Notes under the pieces: generated by a model
Told to the model about the DNA's origin: nothing
The model's input: only the letters and a program-made list of their open reading frames with translations
The model's database searches: none
Assembly (NCBI GenBank): GCA_965204925.1
Contig: OZ242021.1
Span: forward strand, 868,001-932,000
Direction of reading: 5' to 3'
From: G963663315 sp965204925
GTDB lineage: Bacteria; Pseudomonadota; Gammaproteobacteria; Arenicellales; Poriferihabitantaceae
DNA: 64,000 nt
Translations under genes and position numbers: made by a program
Shown here: positions 44,467-52,679 of the stretch, one piece after another
Layout: each line of letters opens with the position of its first letter
How positions within the stretch are numbered: position 1 is the first letter of the stretch

Positions 44467-44664
44467 CGGCCTATGCGGCAACCTGGCAATAACGGCGGGA
44501 CGGGACAGATTGAGAAATCCGGTTAAAAAGCCCCAGTCCCGGTATCAGGGAAAAAACCGGAGAGTCCAGTTCAGTCTGCGAATCGGTTGCACTGCGCCAA
44601 TGCCCCATATTCACCGGCAAAAACCGTCGCCGCCCAAACCGAAAACCCTGTCGAAATTTTCATG

Positions 44665-45387
44665 AATATAAAAATAGACCAGAGGATCGTTGATTGCAAC
44701 GTGATCAAAACGGAAGAAAAAGGCAGCGGCAGTCCGGTAGAACCGCCTGTGGCGGCGGCTCCCGATGTGGCGCGAGACAACCGAGACAACGTGGTACAGA
44801 TGCACGAAAAGGTCGTTCGACCTGAAATGCTGGTCGGCAACACCTGCAAGATCAAGACGCCGGTATCCGAACACGCGTTCTATATTACCATTAACGACAT
44901 CCTGTTGAATCCGGGCACGCCTTACGAAAAGCGCCGGCCTTTCGAGATTTTTATCAACTCGAAAAACATGGATCACTACCAATGGATATCGGGATTGACC
45001 CTGATCATTTCTGCCGTTTTCAGAAAGGGAGGCGACATTACTTTCCTCGTCAGCGAATTGCGCAGCGTCTTCGACCCGAAAGGCGGTTATTTCAAACGGG
45101 GCGGCAGATATATGCCTTCACTCGTTGCAGAAATCGGGGATGTTATCGAGTCCCATCTGAAAATGATCGGTATGATTGACGGGTCGGACCTGGACGAGCG
45201 CCAGCAGGCGCTGGTTGACCAGAAGCGCCGGGAATATGAGCAACGCCACACCCGCCTCTTTGCGGACACACAGGACAACCCGTTTCCCGACGGCGCCGTT
45301 CTTTGTACCAAATGCAATACCCGGGCCATGGTATTTATGGATGGCTGTATGACTTGCCTGAGTTGCGGCGAGAGCAAGTGCGGGTAA
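44665..45387 (+). CDS. nrdJb: Class II ribonucleotide reductase second subunit (NrdJb-like)
   Basis: A 240-residue protein from ATG 44665 (frame open from 44587). It contains the TSCPD-type block AFYITINDILLNPGTPYEKR with FEIFINSKNMDHYQWISGL, ISAVFRKGGDI and ELRSVFDPKGGYF. It ends in two CxxC pairs, CTKCNTR and CLSCGESKC, the redox-active tail that would re-reduce the NrdJ active site. It lies 198 bases after nrdJ, and the gap shows no gene. The assignment follows the Pseudomonas arrangement. Confidence 0.8.
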   Translation, partial: NIKIDQRIVDCNVIKTEEKGSGSPVEPPVAAAPDVARDNRDNVVQMHEKVVRPEMLVGNTCKIKTPVSEHAFYITINDILLNPGTPYEKRRPFEIFINSKNMDHYQWISGLTLIISAVFRKGGDITFLVSELRSVFDPKGGYFKRGGRYMPSLVAEIGDVIESHLKMIGMIDGSDLDERQQALVDQKRREYEQRHTRLFADTQDNPFPDGAVLCTKCNTRAMVFMDGCMTCLSCGESKCG

Positions 45388-45465
45388 TGCCCTGAAAAAC
45401 CGGCCGCGCCCGGGCATAACCCGCTCACAATGTCTGGCCGCGCCCTGTCGCCAGTATTGTCCGGT

Positions 45466-46443
45466 TTAACCGGAGTCTCCTGTGTTATTTCGGGCATTGT
45501 CGTCTTCAAGTTGGGCCAACAGGGTTTCCATATCCGCGGGCAGTGCGCTGTGCCAGCTTGCTTCGACATGGCTTCGTGGATGGACCAGGGTGAGTTTTTC
45601 GGCATGCAGCGCCTGCCGCGGAAACCCCTGAAGGCTGCGCCTGAGCGGTTCGGATGCTCCCGGCGGTATTCGGGTTCGATGTCCGTACAAGCGGTCACCG
45701 ACAATCGGGAACCCCCTCCAGCTCAAATGTACGCGGATCTGGTGAGTACGCCCGGATTCCAGGTTGGCCTGCACCAGGCAATGGCGACGGTATTTTCTTT
45801 TGACACGAACATGGGTGACCGCAGCCTTGCCGTGCGGGGTCACCGACATGCGTAACCGGTCCTGACGATGGCGGCCGATTCGCTCGTTGATCGTTTCCCC
45901 CGCAATCATGACGCCGTTGACGATAGCGAGATACTGGCGGCTCATTTGGCGGCTGTCGAGCTGGGCGATCAGGCGCTGTCTGGCCTGTTCTGTCCTGGCT
46001 ACCACCATTAGACCGCTCGTATCCTTGTCAAGCCGGTGAACGATTCCCGCCCTCGGTAATTTTGCCAGTTCGGGATTATGATGGAGCAAACCGTTTTGCA
46101 AGGTACCGTTCCGGTTGCCGGCGCCCGGGTGAACGACGAGGCCACAGGGTTTGTTGATAATCATGATGTGGTCGTCCTGATCCAGGATTTCCAGGTCGAT
46201 CTGTTGCGGAAGGCAGTCTGCAACGGGAATATCCGGGATATGAATTTCCAGTGTTTCTCCCCCCGACAGCCTGAGTTTCTGCCTGACCGGCTTGCCGTCC
46301 ACCCGTACCAGCCCCTGCCTGATCCACTGTTGAATGGTATTTCTGGTATATTCCGGCAGCAATTTTGCGAGTGCCTTGTCCACACGTTCTCCTTCCATTT
46401 GTGGCGTGGACTCAAGGAAAAGACGGGATTCGGATTCCGGCAT
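45466..46443 (-). CDS. rluD: 23S rRNA pseudouridine synthase RluD
   Basis: A 325-residue enzyme from the ATG at 46443 (the frame stays open to 46527). It has an N-terminal S4 RNA-binding domain (ERVDKALAKLLPEYTRNTIQ) and the RluA-type catalytic block AGIVHRLDKDTSGLMVVART, whose Asp is catalytic, plus SGRTHQIRVHLSWRGFPIVGD. RluD modifies helix 69 of 23S rRNA. It is divergent from bamD, an arrangement conserved in gammaproteobacteria. Confidence 0.96.
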   Translation of the reverse strand: MPESESRLFLESTPQMEGERVDKALAKLLPEYTRNTIQQWIRQGLVRVDGKPVRQKLRLSGGETLEIHIPDIPVADCLPQQIDLEILDQDDHIMIINKPCGLVVHPGAGNRNGTLQNGLLHHNPELAKLPRAGIVHRLDKDTSGLMVVARTEQARQRLIAQLDSRQMSRQYLAIVNGVMIAGETINERIGRHRQDRLRMSVTPHGKAAVTHVRVKRKYRRHCLVQANLESGRTHQIRVHLSWRGFPIVGDRLYGHRTRIPPGASEPLRRSLQGFPRQALHAEKLTLVHPRSHVEASWHSALPADMETLLAQLEDDNARNNTGDSG

Positions 46444-46547
46444 CAATCTGGTTATGGCACAATGGGCGCGTGAACGATTATAATCGCGCTTCCGCCCGGA
46501 CAGTCCAGTTTTCCCTATAGTAAACAATCCGCGCCGATGAAGTATTG

Positions 46548-47444
46548 ATGAAAATGAAAACTTCCAAAGACCGGTTTTTCAGCGCAGGCGGACGGTGGGC
46601 TGTCTGTCTGCCCTTTTTCGTTTTATTCTGCCTGCTGGCAAGCGGGTGCGGCATTTTCAGCAAGGACAAGGAAGAAGAGGATAAAACCGTGGAGGAACTT
46701 TACAGCGATGCCCGGGAAAGTATGGATGAAGGAAACTGGGAGACGGCCCTGGAACAGTTGCGAGCGCTGGAGGCGAGATACCCGTACGGCAAATACGTCA
46801 TTCAGGCGCGCATCGACACTGTTTACATTCACTACCGAAACGAGCAGGTCGGACTGGCTCTGGCGGCCGCGGACCGCTTCGTCAAGCTGCATCCGACCCA
46901 TGCTTCCGTGGACTATGTTTATTATCTGAAAGGCTTGGCCAGTTTTGAGGAAGACCTGTCTTTTCTTGGCAGACTGCTCGGGCATGATGACCTGAGCGAT
47001 CGCGACGCCTCACCGATGTATGATGCGTTGACTGCTTTCCGGGAGGTATATACCCGTTTCCCGGACAGCCGCTACGCCGCGGACGCCCGGGTCAGGGCGC
47101 AGCGCCTGCTGGATTCGCTGGCGAGAAATGAATTGGTGGTTGCGAAGTATTATTACTCGAAAGATGCTCATGTGGCCGTGGTCAACCGCGCCAGGGGGAT
47201 CATCCAGGATTATGCGTCCACCCCTTCCGTCGAAGAGGCGCTTGCCCTGATGATGTCGAGCTACCGGGAAATGGGCATGAATGATCTCGCGGACGATGCA
47301 CGCAAAGTGCTCGCATACAACTTCCCGGACAGCGAATATCTCAGGCAGTACGCTGACATCGGGACGAATGGAAAGAAATCGGAAGCAGGCTGGTTTTCCA
47401 GGTTAATGAACCGTTTCCGAGGGCGCGTCTCCGACGAACAATAA
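46548..47444 (+). CDS. bamD: Outer-membrane assembly lipoprotein BamD
   Basis: A 298-residue TPR-containing lipoprotein of the BAM complex. It has a basic start, a hydrophobic stretch and the lipobox LLASGC with Cys34 as the lipidated residue. The mature part has TPR-like repeats (GNWETALEQLRALEARYPYG, SPMYDALTAFREVYTRFPDS). It docks BamA at the periplasmic face of the outer membrane. It is divergent from rluD. The last 20 codons have a diverged copy at 48978-49040. Confidence 0.96.
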   Translation: MKMKTSKDRFFSAGGRWAVCLPFFVLFCLLASGCGIFSKDKEEEDKTVEELYSDARESMDEGNWETALEQLRALEARYPYGKYVIQARIDTVYIHYRNEQVGLALAAADRFVKLHPTHASVDYVYYLKGLASFEEDLSFLGRLLGHDDLSDRDASPMYDALTAFREVYTRFPDSRYAADARVRAQRLLDSLARNELVVAKYYYSKDAHVAVVNRARGIIQDYASTPSVEEALALMMSSYREMGMNDLADDARKVLAYNFPDSEYLRQYADIGTNGKKSEAGWFSRLMNRFRGRVSDEQ

Positions 47445-47447
47445 ATA

Positions 47448-47573
47448 GTGAGCCTGTCGGAGATCTTCCATACGCTGGACTATCCCAATGATGAGGCGCT
47501 CCCGAGTCCGAAGCGGGAATTACTGAAAGCGATCGGTGGAGATTTGGTTCAAGTCCCGGAAGATAGTGAGGCG
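47448..47573 (+). pseudogene. Relic of the AAA-ATPase/PD-(D/E)XK gene
   Basis: Translated from 47448 it reads FHTLDYPNDEALPSPKRELL followed by KAIGGDLVQVP, which resembles the intact gene's FYTLDYPNREVRLSLNRQLL followed by TAVSGKSTAQV. Both ends of the gene are missing and the relic stops exactly where the duplicated glycosyltransferase block begins. It is inferred to be what remains of a second ATPase copy. Confidence 0.5.
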
Positions 47574-48120
47574 CTTATGAACCGAGGTTTAGAACATGGG
47601 CCAGAAAGCTGTCTTGCGGGATGTCGCCGCCCATTTCCTGAATCTTGTCGCGCAACCGGCTTCCCCAAAGGTGTACGGCAAGAGCATCACGCAGGTAGCG
47701 CTCACAGGTTTGCTCGTAAGGCAGGAGAAGTGGATCATAATCCTTGTATTCAATCGGATAGAGGCTTTCCTGAGGTAATGCGTATCGATCCTCCCGGTTT
47801 TTGCGCAAAAACCAGGTCAGGGCATGCGGCCCCCATACCGCCCAGCGTTGCCGGGACACATGAACCGGAAAGCCTGCCCATTTCCTGAGCTTGAGGTTCA
47901 GTATCACTCTTCTTCTATGCTCATATGGCGGAATCGGATAATAATCCTCACAAAATTCGATCAGGTCTGCAAGGGTTGGGGAATTTGCAGGAAGTGAAAG
48001 GATACCATTGCCGATGAACTTATTGTTTTCCCCGGCAAATAAATAACCATTGACCGGTTGCAATGGCTTCAGCAGAAACACATCCAGGTCCGCCCAGATC
48101 AGACCGGTATTTCTGATCAT
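47574..48120. repeat. Segmental duplication, arm A (glycosyltransferase 3' part)
   Basis: 547 bases essentially identical to 50881-51427. A continues into an intact glycosyltransferase; B is joined by a 391-bp deletion to the downstream spacer. The companion repeat pair is 48512-48842 with 51426-51756. Confidence 0.95.
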
Positions 48121-48417
48121 GTGATAACGAAACTGATCCGAATACAGAGTCGGACTTTTCTTCTTGTCCCGTGTAACCGAAAAAACGAGGGGGCGGTCTC
48201 CCGTAATCTCGCGGGCATCGCGCAGGAGAACGCCGGCCGGCACGCCTTTCACTTCATCGCGGGTGAAAAGCGTTACTTCATGCCCTTGCTGCATCATGGA
48301 ACGCAGGCAGGCGCGTTCCAGCTTGCCAAGTTCGGGGCCATACCAGAACGTACCGATTCCCGGCAGCGGCGCCAGGGATGCGGATTGGGTCAAGACAATT
48401 GTTTCTGAACCTGCCAT
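47575..48417 (-). CDS. DXD-motif glycosyltransferase (GT32/Gb3-synthase-like)
   Basis: A 280-residue protein resembling small GT32-like sugar transferases: FWYGPELGKLERACLRSMMQ near the start, SDQFRYHMIRNTGLIWADLD with the metal-binding DLD (residues 110-112), and a conserved C-terminal Trp-Gly block (AVWGPHALTWFLRK). It probably adds a sugar to lipopolysaccharide or another glycoconjugate, inferred from its place in the waaG/galE cluster. The donor sugar is unknown. Its 3' two-thirds is duplicated at 50881-51427. Confidence 0.8.
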   Translation of the reverse strand: MAGSETIVLTQSASLAPLPGIGTFWYGPELGKLERACLRSMMQQGHEVTLFTRDEVKGVPAGVLLRDAREITGDRPLVFSVTRDKKKSPTLYSDQFRYHMIRNTGLIWADLDVFLLKPLQPVNGYLFAGENNKFIGNGILSLPANSPTLADLIEFCEDYYPIPPYEHRRRVILNLKLRKWAGFPVHVSRQRWAVWGPHALTWFLRKNREDRYALPQESLYPIEYKDYDPLLLPYEQTCERYLRDALAVHLWGSRLRDKIQEMGGDIPQDSFLAHVLNLGS

Positions 48418-48511
48418 TTGCCCTTGCGAACTGTGCTTCGTTTCAAACTGAAACTCTTATATCGCCATCCACGATCACTTTCTGTAGATACTCTCTGATC
48501 GTCTCTGGACT

Positions 48512-48842
48512 ATCCAGACTTTCCGACATATCAAAATTTCTCAATTTCATTATTCAATCTCCAGTTTTTCAACCGGCATTCTTGCTATTTTAATGTCTTG
48601 GCGCCGGGAATATCATTCTATCATACGAACGAAGTCTTGCGCGGGTCGCCGCTCTTTCTTCAATCAGATCGCTGACCGTTTCCGGCATCCGGTAAAGCCC
48701 GGGGTTTGCGCCATACTCAATGCCGTTTTTATACCATCCGGCGCGCTGGTCGGTGGTCAGGGCATAGTACAGTTCCTGATCGAATGTCTGCTGCACAAAT
48801 GGCGACTCTGAAACGACGCCCGCCTGTGCGCTGGCGACATGA
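48512..48842. repeat. Segmental duplication, arm A' (spacer and waaG 3' part)
   Basis: 331 bases about 99% identical to 51426-51756, with only a few substitutions (for example CCGG/CCAG in the spacer). The 170 bases at 48418-48589 between the two glycosyltransferase frames hold no gene. Confidence 0.95.
48590..48842 (-). pseudogene. Truncated waaG-like glycosyltransferase (C-terminal fragment)
   Basis: The last ~84 codons of the intact gene at 51504-52679, from about the SAQAGVVSESPFVQQ block to FPAPRH. Homology ends at 48842, beyond which the sequence is unrelated; the catalytic domain is missing. Confidence 0.9.
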
Positions 48843-49259
48843 GAAGCTGCTGGCCGGAGATATTGAATCTGCGAGACGCCTGTTTGCGGACGGTCCCTGT
48901 TCGCCGGCGTAGAGGCCGTCATCCGGTTCACCTGCTGGTGAGTGATCTCAGGAGTGATCAGCCGCTCTTTCCTTGATGAAGCAGGCTGGTTTTCCGGGCT
49001 GATGAGTCGTTTCAGGGGTCTCGTCCCGACCGAAGAATAAATACGGGAATGAATGCCGGCTGCGCTATCACTCCCTCTTTGAGGGGGGTCGGCAAGCCGG
49101 GGGCATCAGGACGCCGGCGGGGAGGGAGGTCGAAATCAACGACAGTGGCTGTGATCAGGCACGATCACGTGTGTCCAGCCCCGGACATGGAGAAATGCAA
49201 CGTCTCTCTTGTGTTATGATCCGGCCTCCCCACCGATAAATGTGAAGCCCTGACAAGCG
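48843..49259. other. Junction region with a bamD-tail remnant, no intact gene
   Basis: This 417-base stretch separates the duplicated block from the ATPase gene. At 48978-49040 it encodes EAGWFSGLMSRFRGLVPTEE and a stop, matching the bamD C-terminus EAGWFSRLMNRFRGRVSDEQ. At about 49154 the inverted repeat TGATC-N6-GATCA lies upstream of the ATPase. Nothing else was recognised. Confidence 0.6.
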
Positions 49260-50840
49260 ATGACAATGGACAAACTGGAACTGCCGATAGGAGAGGCGTC
49301 TTTCCGCAGCATTCGGGAATGGGATTTCTACTATGTGGACAAAACCCGCTATATCCGGAACCTGGCGCGCAGACCCGGATACTACTTCCTGTCGCGTCCG
49401 CGGCGTTTCGGCAAGAGTCTGTTAATCTCTACCCTGAAGGAGTTGTTCGAGGGCAGCGAGGAGTTGTTCCGTGGGCTTTATATCCATGAGCGCTGGGACT
49501 GGAATACCAAACATCCGGTGGTGCGCCTGAGCTTTGACGCGAACTACAGCGAGTCGGGGAACCTGAAGAGCAATATCTTCAACCAGCTAATCGCGCACGA
49601 GGGAGAGGCAGGTATTGAACCGCCGCCCGAGGCCTCTACCGCCCCGGACCGCCTGCAACGTCTGATTCGTTATCTCTACCGGGACACCAGACAACAGGTG
49701 GTGATTCTGATAGACGAATACGACAAGCCGATACTGGATGCGCTGGAGAACAAGGAACTGGCACAGGAGAACCGCGATTATCTGCGCGGCTTCTACGGCA
49801 TGATCAAGGGCTGCGCGGACTACATTCGTTTCGTATTCATCACCGGAATCAGCATGTACTCGAAGGTCAGCCTGTTCTCGGTGCTGAACAACCTCTACGA
49901 CCTCAGCCTGGACCCTGAATACGCCACCCTGTGCGGTTATACCGATGACGACCTCGAAACCGTGTTTGCTCCCGAACTGGCAAATGTGACGGACGATGAC
50001 CGCGAGAATATTCGCCACTGGTACAACGGCTATCACTGGCGCGGGAAGGAGAAGGTCTACAACCCGTTCGACATCCTGCTTTATTTCCAGCGCCGGGAGT
50101 TTCTGCCCTGGTGGTATGAGACCGGCACCCCGTCCTTTCTGTACCATCGCATGGCCAGTGGAGAAATCAGTACACGGGAGTTCAGTAACCTGGAAATGCA
50201 CTATTCAGACCTGTCCCGGTTTGACCTTGAGCAGGTCAACCTGTATGCCCTGTTGTTCCAGTGCGGTTATCTGACGATTACCGGTGAGCAAGACAGGGAC
50301 GGAGACCCTTTTTACACGCTGGACTATCCCAACCGCGAGGTGCGTTTGAGCCTGAACCGGCAGTTGCTGACGGCGGTCAGCGGGAAGTCGACCGCGCAGG
50401 TACTGAATCAGGGGGCGACCCTGACCCGTCTGCTTGCTGCTAATGACTTCACGGCTCTTGAAGAGGAGTTGAGGTCTCTTTTTTCCTGTATCCCGCACCA
50501 GTGGTATGACGGCAATGAGATAGCCCGCTATGAGGGGCATTATGCCAGTGTGCTGTTTTCCAGTTTCAGCGCCCTGAACCTCGCTATTCGGGTAGAGGAT
50601 GCGTCCCGTCACGGGCGGGCGGACCTCGTGGTGATGTATCAGGATCAGGTATTCATATTTGAGTTGAAGGTAGTGGACGGCACGGATGTGGAGGCAAAGG
50701 CACAACAGGCTATGGCGCAGATGTGCGAACGCGGGTATGCGGACAAGTACCGGCGACAGGGCAAGAGAATCCATCTGCTAGCCGCAGTATTCAGTCGGGA
50801 TAGCCGCAATCTCGGGACGCTCAGGACACAACAGGCCTGA
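49260..50840 (+). CDS. AAA-ATPase with C-terminal PD-(D/E)XK nuclease-like domain
   Basis: A 526-residue protein with N-terminal block LPIGEASFRSIREWDFYYVD, Walker A SRPRRFGKS (residues 45-53), Walker B VVILIDEYDKPIL (about 147-159), and a C-terminal PD-(D/E)XK-like stretch ARDLVVMYQDQ-type (GRADLVVMYQDQVFIFELKV). The combination matches the AAA-ATPase_like plus PDDEXK_9 architecture, often amplified in symbionts and anaerobes; its function is not established. It is flanked by segmental duplications and by a relic of a second copy at 47448. Confidence 0.85.
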   Translation: MTMDKLELPIGEASFRSIREWDFYYVDKTRYIRNLARRPGYYFLSRPRRFGKSLLISTLKELFEGSEELFRGLYIHERWDWNTKHPVVRLSFDANYSESGNLKSNIFNQLIAHEGEAGIEPPPEASTAPDRLQRLIRYLYRDTRQQVVILIDEYDKPILDALENKELAQENRDYLRGFYGMIKGCADYIRFVFITGISMYSKVSLFSVLNNLYDLSLDPEYATLCGYTDDDLETVFAPELANVTDDDRENIRHWYNGYHWRGKEKVYNPFDILLYFQRREFLPWWYETGTPSFLYHRMASGEISTREFSNLEMHYSDLSRFDLEQVNLYALLFQCGYLTITGEQDRDGDPFYTLDYPNREVRLSLNRQLLTAVSGKSTAQVLNQGATLTRLLAANDFTALEEELRSLFSCIPHQWYDGNEIARYEGHYASVLFSSFSALNLAIRVEDASRHGRADLVVMYQDQVFIFELKVVDGTDVEAKAQQAMAQMCERGYADKYRRQGKRIHLLAAVFSRDSRNLGTLRTQQA

Positions 50841-50880
50841 ACCTCCTGTCGAATCGGCCTTGTCTTATTGTCCGGCGTTT

Positions 50881-51427
50881 CTTATGAACCGAGGTTTAGA
50901 ACATGGGCCAGAAAGCTGTCTTGCGGGATGTCGCCGCCCATTTCCTGAATCTTGTCGCGCAACCGGCTTCCCCAAAGGTGTACGGCAAGAGCATCACGCA
51001 GGTAGCGCTCACAGGTTTGCTCGTAAGGCAGGAGAAGTGGATCATAATCCTTGTATTCAATCGGATAGAGGCTTTCCTGAGGTAATGCGTATCGATCCTC
51101 CCGGTTTTTGCGCAAAAACCAGGTCAGGGCATGCGGCCCCCATACCGCCCAGCGTTGCCGGGACACATGAACCGGAAAGCCTGCCCATTTCCTGAGCTTG
51201 AGGTTCAGTATCACTCTTCTTCTATGCTCATATGGCGGAATCGGATAATAATCCTCACAAAATTCGATCAGGTCTGCAAGGGTTGGGGAATTTGCAGGAA
51301 GTGAAAGGATACCATTGCCGATGAACTTATTGTTTTCCCCGGCAAATAAATAACCATTGACCGGTTGCAATGGCTTCAGCAGAAACACATCCAGGTCCGC
51401 CCAGATCAGACCGGTATTTCTGATCAT
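50881..51427. repeat. Segmental duplication, arm B (glycosyltransferase 3' part)
   Basis: Second copy of 47574-48120. The 40 bases between the ATPase stop and this repeat hold no gene. At 51426-51427 it is joined by the shared bases AT to arm B'. Confidence 0.95.
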
Positions 51428-51429
51428 CC
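50882..51429 (-). pseudogene. N-terminally truncated copy of the DXD glycosyltransferase
   Basis: Keeps about 180 C-terminal residues from MIRNTGLIWADLD, including the DXD, but lacks the first ~100 residues because of a 391-base deletion compared with the copy at 47575-48417. It has a spurious upstream start (MIYRKVW...). It is probably non-functional. Confidence 0.85.
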
Positions 51430-51756
51430 AGACTTTCCGATATATCAAAATTTCTCAATTTCATTATTCAATCTCCAGTTTTTCAACCAGCATTCTTGCT
51501 ATTTTAATGTCTTGGCGCCGGGAATATCATTCTATCATACGAACGAAGTCTTGCGCGGGTCGCCGCTCTTTCCTCAATCAGATCGCTGACCGTTTCCGGC
51601 ATCCGGTAAAGCCCGGGGTTTGCGCCATACTCAATGCCGTTTTTATACCATCCGGCGCGCTGGTCGGTGGTCAGGGCATAGTACAGTTCCTGATCGAATG
51701 TCTGCTGCACAAATGGCGACTCTGAAACGACGCCCGCCTGTGCGCTGGCGACATGA
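51426..51756. repeat. Segmental duplication, arm B' (spacer and waaG 3' part)
   Basis: Second copy of 48512-48842; here it continues into the intact waaG-like gene. Confidence 0.95.
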
Positions 51757-52679
51757 TACGCATAGCCGCATACATCCGTAACCAGAACCGGCAGCCCGGC
51801 AACCACGGCTTCAAGCAATACCGTGCCTGTGGTTTCCTGACGGGCCGGATGAATCAACAGGTCGCTCGCAGCCATCAGTTCCACAACGTCATCCCGCCCG
51901 CCCAGGAAGCGAACCTTTGCAGCCTGGCCGGTTCTGTTCGCGAGACGCTGGTAGCGGGTTGCCCTGTCCTGACCGACAACCAGCATCCGGGTATCCTGAC
52001 GCAACGTCGCAGGCAACGCGGCCATGGCCCGGATGGCGCGGTCAAGACCCTTTGTCCTGAAACCGGAGCCTACGAATAAAAGCAGGGACTGATGGTCTTT
52101 CAGCCCAAGCTCTTTGCGTTTTTTACGGCGCACGGTGGCAGGTTGATGCCAGGGTTTGTTCCTGATATCAAGATTCGGGGGTACTGGTCTGAACCGGCTT
52201 CCCGGGGTAGCGTAGTGTTCCTGGTACACTCCCTTCTGCGCCTCCGAAAGAGACAGGATGGTGGTTGATGCCTGAATGCCGAAGACGGCCTGTTCAAAGA
52301 CCTGAAAATGACGGAAACGGGGGCTTATCCACCGATAGAGTCTGCCATGATGTTTGTTACCCCGGCTGGCATAGCAGAGATCCGCGCAATAATACATATC
52401 CAGCCCGGGCATTCTGTTAAAGCCGATAATGACGTCAAAATGCTGGCGGGCGGCTATTTCCCTGAACCGCCGGTAAAACGATTTGTCCCGGTTATGGTTG
52501 GTCAGGCGGGAAGTTCCCAGCACGTGGACGCGGATTGCGGCCGGGCGCTCTCCCTGCCATTCCCGGACATAAACATGTATATCATGACCGCGCCTGTGGC
52601 ATTCCTGCACAACCCGCAGGAAATCCCGCGCCAGCCCGGACCACGGGAAATAGCGGAACAGGCAGAACGCCAGTTTCAT
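51504..52679 (-). CDS. waaG: WaaG-like lipopolysaccharide core glucosyltransferase (GT4)
   Basis: A 391-residue GT-B glycosyltransferase. The N-terminus KLAFCLFRYFPWSGLARDFL is the WaaG/RfaG type, and the C-terminal donor domain has LLLFVGSGFRTKGLDRAI and HPARQETTGTVLLEAV, with the E-x7-E of retaining GT4 enzymes. WaaG adds the first glucose to heptose of the LPS core at the cytoplasmic face of the inner membrane. The ATG at 52679 overlaps the galE stop (ATGA). Its last ~84 codons are duplicated at 48590-48842. Confidence 0.88.
   Translation of the reverse strand: MKLAFCLFRYFPWSGLARDFLRVVQECHRRGHDIHVYVREWQGERPAAIRVHVLGTSRLTNHNRDKSFYRRFREIAARQHFDVIIGFNRMPGLDMYYCADLCYASRGNKHHGRLYRWISPRFRHFQVFEQAVFGIQASTTILSLSEAQKGVYQEHYATPGSRFRPVPPNLDIRNKPWHQPATVRRKKRKELGLKDHQSLLLFVGSGFRTKGLDRAIRAMAALPATLRQDTRMLVVGQDRATRYQRLANRTGQAAKVRFLGGRDDVVELMAASDLLIHPARQETTGTVLLEAVVAGLPVLVTDVCGYAYHVASAQAGVVSESPFVQQTFDQELYYALTTDQRAGWYKNGIEYGANPGLYRMPETVSDLIEERAATRARLRSYDRMIFPAPRH

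Noticed and set aside
46471..46506. Promoter between rluD and bamD at ATTATAATC
   Set aside because: The TATAAT is palindromic and present on both strands, but no acceptable -35 box is found at 16-18 bases on either side.
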